This document shows positions 23,737-32,147 of a stretch of 32,701 nt of DNA, piece by piece; the stretch's first letter is position 1, and the number at the start of each line of letters is the position of its first letter. This DNA is from Candidatus Gastranaerophilales bacterium. GTDB taxonomy: Bacteria > Cyanobacteriota > Vampirovibrionia > Gastranaerophilales > Gastranaerophilaceae. The notes beneath the pieces were generated by a model. The model saw nothing but the letters and a program-made list of their open reading frames with translations. It did not search any database and was not told where the DNA came from. The stretch is taken from contig CANPZP010000018.1 of NCBI GenBank assembly GCA_947589115.1, positions 1-32,701 on the forward strand, given 5' to 3'. Made by a program: the position numbers and the translations under genes.

Positions 23737-23764
23737 ATAATATTAATAATTTATATTTTATCAA
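23737..23764 (-). promoter_or_regulatory. Promoter of the PBP1A gene
   Basis: Minus strand TTGATA (23764-23759), 16-nt spacer, TATTAT (23742-23737), only 5 nt from the first ATG (23731). Transcription should begin at or beside that ATG, so translation is leaderless or starts at the ATG four codons later (GGTGA spaced before it). Confidence 0.55.
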
Positions 23765-23796
23765 ATAAATAAAAATAGAAACGAAATTGTAAACAA

Positions 23797-24195
23797 ATGT
23801 CTATAGATTTTATAAAATCAATATATTATGAAATAATGTCATATTTTGTACCTCAGAAAATAAAAAGAAGGATTGAAGGTAATTGTATAAAATGCGGCAG
23901 ATGCTGCGGGCAAATTCGTGCATACGGTATGAAAAGTGAAAAAGAATTTAATTTTATGAAAATATTTTTCCCGTTTTATAAATATTTTTACATAACAGGT
24001 TGTTTTGAAAACGGAGATTTAAAATTAGCCTGTAAGCATATAGGTGAAGATAACTTGTGCCGAATATATGATAAAAGACCGAATATGTGTAAGAATTACC
24101 CGTCAAAATATGTGTATGCAAATATAGAAATGATTGATGGGTGCGGTTATAAAGTAATTAAAAAATCATTTCAAAATTATTTGAATAAAGAATAG
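23797..24195 (+). CDS. YkgJ-family cysteine-cluster protein
   Basis: A 132-residue protein with the CxxCxxCC cluster C30-x2-C33-x2-C36-C37 (NCIKCGRCCGQI), and further cysteines C79, C88 (LCRIYDKRP) and C98 (MCKNYP), then C116. This matches the YkgJ family, annotated as a putative zinc- or iron-chelating domain and often near Fe-S or flagellar genes; exact function unknown. The start has no obvious ribosome binding site in an AT-rich leader. It ends 8 bp from the convergent gpsA gene. Confidence 0.85.
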   Translation: MSIDFIKSIYYEIMSYFVPQKIKRRIEGNCIKCGRCCGQIRAYGMKSEKEFNFMKIFFPFYKYFYITGCFENGDLKLACKHIGEDNLCRIYDKRPNMCKNYPSKYVYANIEMIDGCGYKVIKKSFQNYLNKE

Positions 24196-24203
24196 TTTTT
24201 ATA

Positions 24204-25202
24204 TTAATATTTTTCTTCCTGTTTTAATTTTCTGTTCATAAGTTTATTGAGTACTTCATCAGGGGTAATATCCGTATAAACAGCTTCATAAATGGCTGAA
24301 GAAACAGGAACTTCAATATTAAGTTTAGATGCCAATTCGCAAAGAGCTTTAGATGTTTTAACTCCTTCGGCAACAGAGCCAAGTTCGTTTAAAATATCAT
24401 CAATTTTTTTTCCTTTACCGAGCATGGAACCTACCGTAAAATTACGGCTGAAAGGACTTGAACAAGTGGCAATTAAATCTCCCATACCGGAAAGCCCGTA
24501 CAGAGTTGAAGGGTTAGCGCCCAGAGCAACGCTTATTCTTACTATTTCAGCCATTCCTCGGGTTAATAAAGAGCCTCTGCAATTATCACCAAGCTTCATT
24601 GCATCAGCGAATCCGGATGCAATTGCAATAACATTTTTTAAACTGCCTCCAAGTTCAACCCCTATTACATCAGAGTTTGTATATAATCTGAATTTAGAAG
24701 GAACACTAAGATGCTTTTGTACAAATTCCGCAGCTTTCATATCGTAAGAAGCGACTGAAGCTGCAGTCGGGCATCCGTTTAAAATTTCTTTAGCTAATGT
24801 GGGACCTGATAAAATTACTAATTTTGAATCGGGAAGTTCATCATTTATTACTTCGGACATGCGTTTTAAAGAGGGAAGCTCAAGCCCTTTTGACAAATTA
24901 ACCAAAATTTGATTATTTTTAAGTCCGGCTTCTTTAAGTTGTTTACAAACAGGTCTTATTCCTGACGTTGCAACAACAAGCAGGATAATATCACTGTTTT
25001 TTATTGCTTCTTCTAAGTTATCTGTTATTTGAACTTTATTATCCAATTGAACTTGTAAAGGTTTTTCGGTACGTTTATACTGTTTTAATTCATCTGACAA
25101 ATCCTGAGTTCTGCCCCAAACAGTAATTTCTTCAAAGTTATTATTTAATAACTTAGCGAGTGTCAATCCCCAGCAGCCTGGCCCCAAAACAGTTAATTTC
25201 AT
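24204..25202 (-). CDS. gpsA: NAD(P)-dependent glycerol-3-phosphate dehydrogenase
   Basis: Reduces dihydroxyacetone phosphate to sn-glycerol-3-phosphate for phospholipid synthesis. Length 332 is typical. The dinucleotide-binding motif is G7-P-G9-C-W-G12. SKGLELPS (104-111), SGPTLAKEI (132-140), and the catalytic lysine region GVELGGSLKNVIAIASG (K189) followed by GDNCRGSLLTRGMAE are family features. GPGCWG is a variant of the usual GAGSWG. AGGAGG precedes the ATG at 8 nt. Last gene of the murE operon side, 23 bp after murE; its connection to cell-wall genes is probably co-transcription rather than pathway. Confidence 0.96.
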   Translation of the reverse strand: MKLTVLGPGCWGLTLAKLLNNNFEEITVWGRTQDLSDELKQYKRTEKPLQVQLDNKVQITDNLEEAIKNSDIILLVVATSGIRPVCKQLKEAGLKNNQILVNLSKGLELPSLKRMSEVINDELPDSKLVILSGPTLAKEILNGCPTAASVASYDMKAAEFVQKHLSVPSKFRLYTNSDVIGVELGGSLKNVIAIASGFADAMKLGDNCRGSLLTRGMAEIVRISVALGANPSTLYGLSGMGDLIATCSSPFSRNFTVGSMLGKGKKIDDILNELGSVAEGVKTSKALCELASKLNIEVPVSSAIYEAVYTDITPDEVLNKLMNRKLKQEEKY

Positions 25203-25225
25203 ATTTTAAACCTCCTAACAATCCG

Positions 25226-26692
25226 CTAACTGTGCAGCAAAAAAACTTTTTTAGCTTCTTCTCTGTCATCAAAATGAATAGTTTCATTTTTAAGAATTTG
25301 ATAATCTTCGTGACCTTTACCGGCAATAACAATAACATCTTTCGGGCCGGAAATAGTTTTTAAAAATTTTATTGCGCTTCTTCTGTCAGGTTCCACGAAA
25401 ATTCTTTTTGTATCCACCGTTTTAATACCGGTCATAATATCGGAAATAATAAGCTGAGGGTCTTCACTTCTCGGATTATCAGAAGTGACTACAACTTTAT
25501 CGGACAATTCATCGGCAATTTTACCCATTTTCGGACGTTTTGTAGTATCTCTGTCCCCGCCGCATCCGAACAAACAAATTAAATCCGAATCTATAGGCGT
25601 TAATTCTCTTGCAGCCTTAAGAACATTTTCAAGTCCGTCAGGAGTGTGAGCATAATCAACAATTACCAAAGGCTCTTTGCTTACAATCTCAAATCTGCCC
25701 GCAACACTCTTTGTATTTTCCAATGCATATATTACGGTTTTATAATCTATATTCATTGCAAGACCTGCGCAAAAGGCGGCTAAAGCGTTATAAACACTAA
25801 ACATTCCGTTTAAATGCAGATTCATATTTACAATATTATTATTAAACTTTAATCTTAATTTTGCACCGTGGATTGAAAAATCAATATCTTCCGCTTTAAC
25901 GTCCGCATCCGATTTAACTCCGTAAGTAATAATTTTTACATCCTTCGGCACGGAATCAATAAACTTTTGTGCATAATCATCATCTTTATTAATGACCGCA
26001 AAAGAACCTGTTTTTAAATTTTCAAATAGTATTGCTTTTGCCTTAAAATAATTATTCATTGTGATGTGGTAATCAAGATGATCTTGAGTAAGGTTGGTAA
26101 ATACAGCACCGTCAAAATCACAACAGCCGACTCTGTTCTGCTCAAGTGAATGCGAGCTTACTTCCATAACTACATTGTTAATTCCTTTATCTGCCATGAT
26201 TTTAAAATCATGCTGAAGTTCAGGCGGTTGAGGTGTTGTATGTTTTGCTTCTTTATAATCATCGGAAGCCGAAAGTTTATAACCTAAAGTACCGATAAGT
26301 GCGCATTTTTTATTATCAGCCTCAATAATTTTTTGAATAAGATGAGTAACGGTAGTTTTGCCGTTAGTTCCCGTAACACCGATAAGATTTAATTTTTTTG
26401 AGGGTTCCGAATAAAATGCGGCAGCGATATATGCCATAGTACGTTTAGTATCATTGACAATGATTTGAGGAACATTTATATCAAGTTTTTCTTCGCAGAA
26501 TAAAGCTTTTGCGCCTTTTTCCACTGCCATTTTTGCATATTCATGCCCGTCTTTAGCTTCACCTCTAATACATATAAATATGTCACCCTCTTTAACAGTG
26601 AGTGAATTATAAGAAATTCCCGTTATATCAACATCCGTAAAATTTTCTGTTTTATATTCCGGAACTAATTTTAATAAATTACTTAAAATCAT
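25226..26692 (-). CDS. murE: UDP-N-acetylmuramoyl-tripeptide synthetase MurE (meso-DAP type)
   Basis: Adds meso-diaminopimelate to UDP-MurNAc-L-Ala-D-Glu in cytoplasmic peptidoglycan precursor synthesis. Numbering from the ATG at 26692: P-loop GVTGTNGKTT (about 105-114), HTTPQPPEL, the EVSSHSLEQNRV segment, DYAHTPD (about 346-352), and the DNPR motif (405-408) in TSDNPRSEDP, which by family knowledge marks DAP-adding rather than Lys-adding enzymes. I prefer this ATG, because AAGGTGG lies 5 nt before it and MurE usually begins M-x-LSxLLK; a GTG at 26701 would add three residues but overlaps the ribosome binding site. Starts 16 bp after the ftsI stop in the dcw-type operon. Confidence 0.96.
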   Translation of the reverse strand: MILSNLLKLVPEYKTENFTDVDITGISYNSLTVKEGDIFICIRGEAKDGHEYAKMAVEKGAKALFCEEKLDINVPQIIVNDTKRTMAYIAAAFYSEPSKKLNLIGVTGTNGKTTVTHLIQKIIEADNKKCALIGTLGYKLSASDDYKEAKHTTPQPPELQHDFKIMADKGINNVVMEVSSHSLEQNRVGCCDFDGAVFTNLTQDHLDYHITMNNYFKAKAILFENLKTGSFAVINKDDDYAQKFIDSVPKDVKIITYGVKSDADVKAEDIDFSIHGAKLRLKFNNNIVNMNLHLNGMFSVYNALAAFCAGLAMNIDYKTVIYALENTKSVAGRFEIVSKEPLVIVDYAHTPDGLENVLKAARELTPIDSDLICLFGCGGDRDTTKRPKMGKIADELSDKVVVTSDNPRSEDPQLIISDIMTGIKTVDTKRIFVEPDRRSAIKFLKTISGPKDVIVIAGKGHEDYQILKNETIHFDDREEAKKVFLLHS

Positions 26693-26708
26693 ACATACCA
26701 CCTTTAAA

Positions 26709-28424
26709 CTATTTTACACTATTTTTATCCGGAGGGATATTTAAAATTCTTGCACACTGATTAGCAACCGCATTAAATATAGGAGCGGCAACCGTATTAC
26801 CCCAAACGGGGCCTGAGGAAGCCGAATCCACAACTACATAAATGAGTATTTGAGGATTACCGGAGGGTAAATATCCTATTGCAGATGCATATAAATTGTC
26901 AGAATATCCTTTTGATTTTTCTTTAGGTTTTTTCGAAGTTCCCGTTTTAGCTGCAACCGTGTATTTCTCAAGATTTAGCGGAGTTTGTGATTCCGAAATG
27001 CTTTTTGCCAAAAGTTGAGTAACAATTTTAGCAGTTTGCGGACTTACGGCTTGAACTTTTTGAATTTTAAGCTGTTCTTCTTCGGGGGAGTATTTAATAA
27101 CATGCGGAGTGACTCTGACTCCGTTATTTGCAAGTGCGCTGACGGCGCTAACCATTTGAATGGCAGTTGTGGAAGCTCCATAGCCGTACCCCATGGTTGC
27201 TTGTCGTGACTTATCCCAATTAAAGGGTTTCGGAAGTATTCCTGTTGATTCACCCGCCAAATCAATACCGCTTTTCTTACCTATTCCGAAATTGGAAAGT
27301 ATATTATAATACTCTGACGGAGTCATTTTTAAAGCTATATTTGCACTGCCCACGTTACTTGAATGATGAAGTAAATAAACAAGACTAATCATGCCCGGAT
27401 TTGGATGCTTATGATAATCATAATTTTGTACAGTCCAATTCCCTAACTGCATTTTACCCGTATCAAGTATTTTTGAATCCGCAGTGATTTTACCGCTTTC
27501 TAAACCTGCCGCAACAGTTAATGTCTTAAAAGTTGACCCCGGAGGATAAACATCCGTAAGTGTCCAGTTCTTTAAATTTATTGCGGGAGTTTTTTTATAA
27601 TTATTCGGATTATATCTGGGATAAACCGCATAACCTAAAATCTCGCCGTTTTTAGGATTCATAACAATAACGGCACCCCTTGAAGCATTTTTTGAAGTAA
27701 CCATATTTAATAATTCACGCTCACAAACATGCTGAATTGCGGAATCTATGGTTAATGTAACGGTTTTACCCGTCTGCGGAGTAGCCGCTAATATAGGATC
27801 GGTCTGCGGCTCATAAATGATATCTCCTCTTGGAGTCCTTTCAAAAGTGACTTTTACGTCTACATCTTCCAGTTTTGATTTTGCAGTTAATTCAACACCT
27901 GAAGCTGTATCGGCATCAGGGTTATAGTAACCTATAATATGCGCTGCCAATTCGTCCTGAGGGTAAACTCTTTCATTTTTCTTATCCAGACTTATTTCTC
28001 TTAAACCTAATTTTTTTATTTTTTCAGCTATTGGTCTATCCACATCTTTTTTAAGTAAAATAACCGTAGCGCCTTTATTTATGGCATTAATTATATTTTT
28101 TTCGGACATTTCAAGGTAAGGAGATAATATTTTAGCCAATTCTTCAGGAGTATGGTCAAAGTATTCTCTGTGAGCATAAATGTTATAAGAGGTTTTATCG
28201 GTAGCCAGCCTTACACCGTTTCTGTCAACTATTTGACCTCTCATTATAAAATTTTTACTTAATCTTTGATTTATTGCCTTTGTTCTGTAATGCCTGAAAT
28301 CAACTATTTGAAGCATAAATAAATATATAACAAGGACAAGGAAAAAGCTTAGTAAGCATATATGAGCAATTTTTATACGTTTTTCAACATTTTTAATTTT
28401 ATCTTTTTCTTCTTGTTTATTCAT
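26709..28424 (-). CDS. ftsI: Penicillin-binding protein FtsI / PBP2-like septal transpeptidase
   Basis: Class B PBP (monofunctional transpeptidase) that cross-links septal peptidoglycan in the divisome. A single membrane anchor (about 20-40), the class B dimerisation domain starting RGQIVDRNGVRLATD, and a transpeptidase with SxxK in YPPGSTFKTLTVAAGLESG, SSN in HHSSNVGSANIALK, and KTGTS near residue 493 in AAKTGTSKKPKEK. Start: a GTG at 28436 is in frame, but the ATG at 28424 has AGGTGA 8 nt upstream and gives MNKQEEKDKIK; I chose the ATG (571 residues). Placed after an FtsL-like gene and before murE, as in classical dcw clusters. Confidence 0.94.
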   Translation of the reverse strand: MNKQEEKDKIKNVEKRIKIAHICLLSFFLVLVIYLFMLQIVDFRHYRTKAINQRLSKNFIMRGQIVDRNGVRLATDKTSYNIYAHREYFDHTPEELAKILSPYLEMSEKNIINAINKGATVILLKKDVDRPIAEKIKKLGLREISLDKKNERVYPQDELAAHIIGYYNPDADTASGVELTAKSKLEDVDVKVTFERTPRGDIIYEPQTDPILAATPQTGKTVTLTIDSAIQHVCERELLNMVTSKNASRGAVIVMNPKNGEILGYAVYPRYNPNNYKKTPAINLKNWTLTDVYPPGSTFKTLTVAAGLESGKITADSKILDTGKMQLGNWTVQNYDYHKHPNPGMISLVYLLHHSSNVGSANIALKMTPSEYYNILSNFGIGKKSGIDLAGESTGILPKPFNWDKSRQATMGYGYGASTTAIQMVSAVSALANNGVRVTPHVIKYSPEEEQLKIQKVQAVSPQTAKIVTQLLAKSISESQTPLNLEKYTVAAKTGTSKKPKEKSKGYSDNLYASAIGYLPSGNPQILIYVVVDSASSGPVWGNTVAAPIFNAVANQCARILNIPPDKNSVK

Positions 28425-28487
28425 TACAAAATTCACCTACAAACAGGTTAGCATAAGATTAAAAAACGATAAACAATTTAACTAAAG

Positions 28488-28934
28488 TTAATAACCGACA
28501 GACCAATTATAATTAACGGGAGCATAGAATACCTTAGGGGCAGAAGCCATAGTAACGGAGGGAATCTCCATGACTTTTCTTGCCGTATCTAATGCAGACG
28601 TACTGTTAATAACGGAATCCATTTTTTGGAAAGAATTTAAATTATCTAATTTATTTTGTAATTCTATATTTTCATTAGTTAAATTATTAATCTCTCTGCC
28701 GAGAATATTCATATTTTTTTCACTGTCGGAAACAAAATAATAACTTATAAATAAGAGAACAGACATAACAATTAAAGCCGTATTCAGAATTTTGTTAATA
28801 TTTTGAGCATGAGAAACTTTATGAATATGTTTAGGAAACGGAGCATATATTACAGGATTAGAAACAGGTTGTACTGCTGCCCTTTGTCCGTAAATATAAG
28901 TTGAATCAATATACTTTATTGAACTTCTGCTCAA
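28488..28934 (-). CDS. ftsL: FtsL-like single-pass division protein
   Basis: A 148-residue bitopic protein: cytoplasmic part about 1-47, one membrane span about 48-68 (LNTALIVMSVLLFISYYFV), then a heptad-rich periplasmic coiled coil about 70-105 (EINNLTNENIELQNKLDNL) and a Ser/Pro-rich tail. This architecture and the position between rsmH and ftsI are those of FtsL, which links FtsB/FtsQ and the septal synthase; sequence similarity itself is too weak to name with certainty. Start is TTG at 28934 with a strong AGGAGAGG 5-8 nt upstream; no in-frame ATG is nearby. Confidence 0.75.
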   Translation of the reverse strand: MSRSSIKYIDSTYIYGQRAAVQPVSNPVIYAPFPKHIHKVSHAQNINKILNTALIVMSVLLFISYYFVSDSEKNMNILGREINNLTNENIELQNKLDNLNSFQKMDSVINSTSALDTARKVMEIPSVTMASAPKVFYAPVNYNWSVGY

Positions 28935-28953
28935 CGATGCCTCTCCTGAAAGA

Positions 28954-29886
28954 TTATTTATTTATTCTCTTAGCAATTCTCAGCTTTGCTGATCTTGACG
29001 GCGGATTAATTTTAACCTCTTCTTCACTTGCCTTTATAGGTTTTTTATTAATTAACTCTAAACACGGCAGGTTATAATCAAACACGCTTTGTTCCCCAAC
29101 CCATTCCCGAGAATAGTGTTTAAAAAATTGTTTAACTATTCTGTCCTCCAAAGAATGGAATGTTACTATAGATAGTATAGCATTATTCGATAATAATGTA
29201 AGCACATCATTTAATGTATTTTTTATATTGTCAAGTTCATGATTAACTTCGATTCTAATTGCTTGAAAAACTCTTGTAGCCGGATGAATTTTTGATTTTA
29301 TCCTCGGTGTTGCCTCAAATATAATATCCACAAGTTCTTTCGTTGTATTTATTTTTTTCAGTTTTCTTGTTTCTATTATTTTTTTTGCAATACGTTTGGA
29401 AAATCTCTCTTCCCCGTATTCACTGAATATTCTTACCAATTCAGCTTCTTTATAATCATTAACTACATCATAAGCTGAAAAATCACCGAACTGATTAAAC
29501 CTCATGTCTAGTTTCGAATCACTCAGAAAGCTGAAACCCCTTTTAGGAGAAGTTAATTGAGGTGTTGATGCACCAAGGTCAAATACTACCCCTCCCGTTA
29601 TTTCTTTTATTCCGTTTTCTGCTAAATATTTCTTAATGTTTGTGTAAGAATCGTTAACAATTGTTAAATTTTCGTAATCTTTTAAATTTTCTTTTGAGTA
29701 ATTTACTGCATCTATATCCACATCAAAAGCAATAAGTTTTCCGTCGGGCTGGATTTTATCAAGAATAAGTTTACTGTATCCGCCCGCACCTAAAGTGGCA
29801 TCTATATATAATAAAGAATTTTTACAATCAAGAGCATCTACCGCTTCTTTTGCCATCACCGGATAATGAATAAATTCATCTGTCAA
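28954..29886 (-). CDS. rsmH: 16S rRNA (cytosine-1402 N4)-methyltransferase RsmH (MraW)
   Basis: S-adenosylmethionine-dependent methyltransferase that modifies C1402 in the decoding centre of 16S rRNA. The 310-residue protein has the class I motif YIDATLGAGGYSKLIL (about 27-42), FDLGASTPQLTSPKRGFSF, and the terminal RSAKLRIAKRINK. It begins HYPVMAKEAVDAL as usual for the family. Start is TTG at 29886 with AAAGGGG 6 nt upstream; no ATG in frame. 53 bp after prfA, with a small CTGTT/AACAG GAAA-loop hairpin (29917-29930) between. First canonical gene of the dcw cluster here; mraZ is absent. Confidence 0.95.
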   Translation of the reverse strand: MTDEFIHYPVMAKEAVDALDCKNSLLYIDATLGAGGYSKLILDKIQPDGKLIAFDVDIDAVNYSKENLKDYENLTIVNDSYTNIKKYLAENGIKEITGGVVFDLGASTPQLTSPKRGFSFLSDSKLDMRFNQFGDFSAYDVVNDYKEAELVRIFSEYGEERFSKRIAKKIIETRKLKKINTTKELVDIIFEATPRIKSKIHPATRVFQAIRIEVNHELDNIKNTLNDVLTLLSNNAILSIVTFHSLEDRIVKQFFKHYSREWVGEQSVFDYNLPCLELINKKPIKASEEEVKINPPSRSAKLRIAKRINK

Positions 29887-29939
29887 ATCAAATCCCCTTT
29901 AAAGTTTCCAAAATCCCTGTTTTTCAACAGCCCCTATAA

Positions 29940-31022
29940 TCAATTAATTTCGGCAAGTTTTTCTAATTTTAATTGTTGGTCATGCGCCATTAATAATTCG
30001 ATTAATTCGTCAAGTTCACCTTCAATGACTGTCCAAACATTAAGGTTTTTGCCTATTCTGTGGTCAGTTAATCTGCCTTGCGGGAAATTATAAGTTCTTA
30101 TTCTTTCTGACCTGTCGCCTGTTCCTACTTGTGAACGTCTTAAATCGGTAACTTCTTTCATTTGTTTTTGAACTTCCATATCATAAAGTTTAGCTTTTAA
30201 GATTTGCAAAGCTCTTTCTTTATTTTGAAGCTGAGAACGTTCCTCCGTACAGAAAATCATAATTCCCGTAGGTTTATGGAATACTCTGGCAGCAGTTTCA
30301 ACTTTGTTAACGTTTTGACCGCCCGCACCGCCTGAACGTGCCGTGGTTATTTCTATATCATTCATATTAAGTTCTACTTCAACATCATCTACTTCAGGCA
30401 TGACGGCAACGGTTGCGGTAGATGTATGCACTCTTCCTTGTGATTCGGTGGCAGGTACTCTTTGAACCCTGTGAACACCTGATTCGTACTTTAATTTAGA
30501 ATAAATACTATCACCTTTTATGGATATGATAACTTCGGAAACACCGCCTGCTTCACAATCCGTTTTGCTGAGGACTTGGGTCTGCCACCCTTGTTTATCT
30601 GCGTATCTTAAATACATTCTCATAAGGTCACCGGCAAAAATATTAGCTTCATCACCGCCCGCAGAGCCTCTTATTTCAAGCATAATATCTTTATCATCCA
30701 TAGGATCTCTGGGTAAGAGAAGCACTCTCATTTTATCTTCAAGCTCAGACATTTTAGTTTCATTTTCATTGATTTCATTATGCAGAAATTCACGCATTGT
30801 TTCATCGGTTTCACTTTTCAAAAGTTCTTGAGCCTCTCCGACAGCCTTTTCAGAATCTTTCCATTTATGATAAACTTCAACGGTTTCTTCCATTGCTTTT
30901 CTTTGTTTTGAAAGTGTTTTAAACCTGTTATAATCTTGAATTACTTCAGGGTCAGACAAGATTTGTCCGAGTTCAATATATTTACTCTCAATTTGGAGAA
31001 TTTTTTCTAACATGTCTTTCAT
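29940..31022 (-). CDS. prfA: Peptide chain release factor 1
   Basis: Class I release factor that reads UAG and UAA and triggers peptide release. Length 360 is normal. Motifs: the PAT tripeptide (190-192, in [14 protein letters not shown]), which marks RF1 and not RF2, and the catalytic GGQ (234-236, in [17 protein letters not shown]) with the RxSGGxGGQ context. AAAGGA precedes the ATG. It starts 2 bp after the thyX stop, indicating one operon thyX-prfA. An RF2 gene is not in the window. Confidence 0.97.
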   Translation of the reverse strand: MKDMLEKILQIESKYIELGQILSDPEVIQDYNRFKTLSKQRKAMEETVEVYHKWKDSEKAVGEAQELLKSETDETMREFLHNEINENETKMSELEDKMRVLLLPRDPMDDKDIMLEIRGSAGGDEANIFAGDLMRMYLRYADKQGWQTQVLSKTDCEAGGVSEVIISIKGDSIYSKLKYESGVHRVQRVPATESQGRVHTSTATVAVMPEVDDVEVELNMNDIEITTARSGGAGGQNVNKVETAARVFHKPTGIMIFCTEERSQLQNKERALQILKAKLYDMEVQKQMKEVTDLRRSQVGTGDRSERIRTYNFPQGRLTDHRIGKNLNVWTVIEGELDELIELLMAHDQQLKLEKLAEIN

Positions 31023-31024
31023 AA

Positions 31025-31723
31025 TTAATTTCCTTTAACCGGCATTCTGCCGCACGATTTATCTTCATCACAGAATCCGAATCTTTCGCATTTCGGAACA
31101 AGATAGTCTTTAAGCCAAGGTTCTTCCGAAATAAGTGCATCACACATTCTTTTAACAAGTATTCTTATTTCTTTTTGAGCTCTTGTGCATAATCTTAAAT
31201 TTGCAAGATGTATAAGTTCTCTTAAATTTAAACTAGCAACCATGGAGGTGGAAGCTGCATTAGGTAAAACACTTCTTGCATCTTCTGCGGGGATGCCGTT
31301 TTGTGTAAGCTCAAGATAAAATTCGGAAACTTTTGACATAAATTCGTCAAATTTTGCCTTTAACTCAGGGTTAGCATCTATTGTATCAGGTGTTAAATAA
31401 TCAAATTGACCTTTTTCTTTAACATAACGCTGTGATTTTTGTGAAAAAGACATATGTCTGTGTCTTACAAGCTGATGTGAACAAGCTCTTGATATATTTG
31501 ATATTGCGAAACTTACCTGTATATGTTCAATAGTACTGTAATGTCCGGATGAAACAACTTTTGATATAAGTTTTAACATCTTTTCATTATCCTGTGCCGA
31601 ATCACATTCATATATATTTAAGGGAGAATCCGCACTATAACATGTCCTGCATGCCGTATAAATAGTTTTTAGCATGTTTTCAGGTTTGGAAATTAATTTA
31701 ACTTGTGCGTACTTATCTTGCAT
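31025..31723 (-). CDS. thyX: Flavin-dependent thymidylate synthase ThyX
   Basis: FAD- and NADPH-dependent synthesis of dTMP from dUMP with methylene-tetrahydrofolate. The 232-residue protein has the ThyX signature [13 protein letters not shown] (87-99, RHRxxSxxxxSxR), and the motif SxxxLRELxHLANLR near the C-terminus (about 170-185). Present instead of the classical ThyA. AGGAGG lies 5 nt before the ATG. A TATAAT on the minus strand (31745-31740) is just upstream, behind two hairpins, so transcription may restart here after rpmE. Confidence 0.96.
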   Translation of the reverse strand: MQDKYAQVKLISKPENMLKTIYTACRTCYSADSPLNIYECDSAQDNEKMLKLISKVVSSGHYSTIEHIQVSFAISNISRACSHQLVRHRHMSFSQKSQRYVKEKGQFDYLTPDTIDANPELKAKFDEFMSKVSEFYLELTQNGIPAEDARSVLPNAASTSMVASLNLRELIHLANLRLCTRAQKEIRILVKRMCDALISEEPWLKDYLVPKCERFGFCDEDKSCGRMPVKGN

Positions 31724-31747
31724 TTAAACCTCCTAAAAAATTATAAA

Positions 31748-31769
31748 ACCCGCTGAATTATCTGCGGGT
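31748..31769 (-). terminator. Second terminator hairpin before thyX
   Basis: ACCCGC / GCGGGT (31748-31753 with 31764-31769), loop 10 nt, followed on the minus strand by a T-rich tract containing a TATAAT. It stands in tandem with the next hairpin. Confidence 0.6.
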
Positions 31770-31775
31770 AAAAAA

Positions 31776-31801
31776 TAGCTGTGCTTATTCCGGCACAGCT
31801 A
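31776..31801 (-). terminator. First terminator after rpmE
   Basis: TAGCTGTGC / GCACAGCTA 9-bp perfect stem (31776-31784 with 31793-31801), 8-nt loop, followed on the minus strand by TTTTTT. It ends the rpmE transcript; the hairpin at 31748-31769 is a second barrier. Confidence 0.85.
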
Positions 31802-31807
31802 AATAAG

Positions 31808-32014
31808 TTATTTTTGTTTTTGTTGATAACGTCTTTTGAATCTTTCAACTCTTCCTTCGGTGTCAACAATTTTTTGATTACCTGTATAGTAAGGATGACA
31901 ATTGTTGCAAATTTCAACCGTGATGTCATCTAATACAGAACCTGTTTCAATTTCATTTCCGCAAACACATTTTATAACTGTTTTTTTGTATTCCGGATGT
32001 ATTTCTTTTTTCAT
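31808..32014 (-). CDS. rpmE: 50S ribosomal protein L31 (zinc-binding type)
   Basis: Ribosomal protein L31, 68 residues, joining the central protuberance region of the large subunit. The C+ zinc form is shown by C16-x-C18 (IKCVCGN) and C36-x-x-C39 ([12 protein letters not shown]), then the [24 protein letters not shown] ending typical of the family. GAGGT lies upstream. It has its own promoter and terminators, so it is a monocistronic gene; zinc-free L31 paralogues are not in the window. Confidence 0.97.
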   Translation of the reverse strand: MKKEIHPEYKKTVIKCVCGNEIETGSVLDDITVEICNNCHPYYTGNQKIVDTEGRVERFKRRYQQKQK

Positions 32015-32044
32015 TTCCGTTACCTCTGTTTCATAATCTATAAA

Positions 32045-32073
32045 ATTATATTCACCTGAAAATTTTATATCAA
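32045..32073 (-). promoter_or_regulatory. Promoter of rpmE
   Basis: Minus strand TTGATA (32073-32068), 17-nt spacer, TATAAT (32050-32045). Predicted start about 32038, a 24-nt leader to the ATG. One of the best promoters in the window. Confidence 0.75.
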
Positions 32074-32105
32074 GTATTTATAAAAAAAATTTACTTTATT
32101 AATAA

Positions 32106-32132
32106 AAAAGAGAGGATATTTTCCTCTCTTTT
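32106..32132. terminator. Terminator after the right-edge pseudopilin-like gene
   Basis: AAAAGAGAGGA / TCCTCTCTTTT, 11-bp stem, 5-nt loop, T-run on the minus strand. It separates the pseudopilin-like gene from rpmE and closely resembles the hairpin after minE (shared GAGAGG arm). Confidence 0.88.
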
Positions 32133-32147
32133 GTTTTGTTATTAAAA

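Noticed and set aside
26699-26701. GTG start for murE
   Set aside because: It overlaps the AAGGTGG motif that fits the ATG at 26692, and MILSNLLK is the normal beginning of the family.
28434-28436. GTG start for ftsI
   Set aside because: It lies inside the AGGTGA ribosome binding site of the ATG at 28424.
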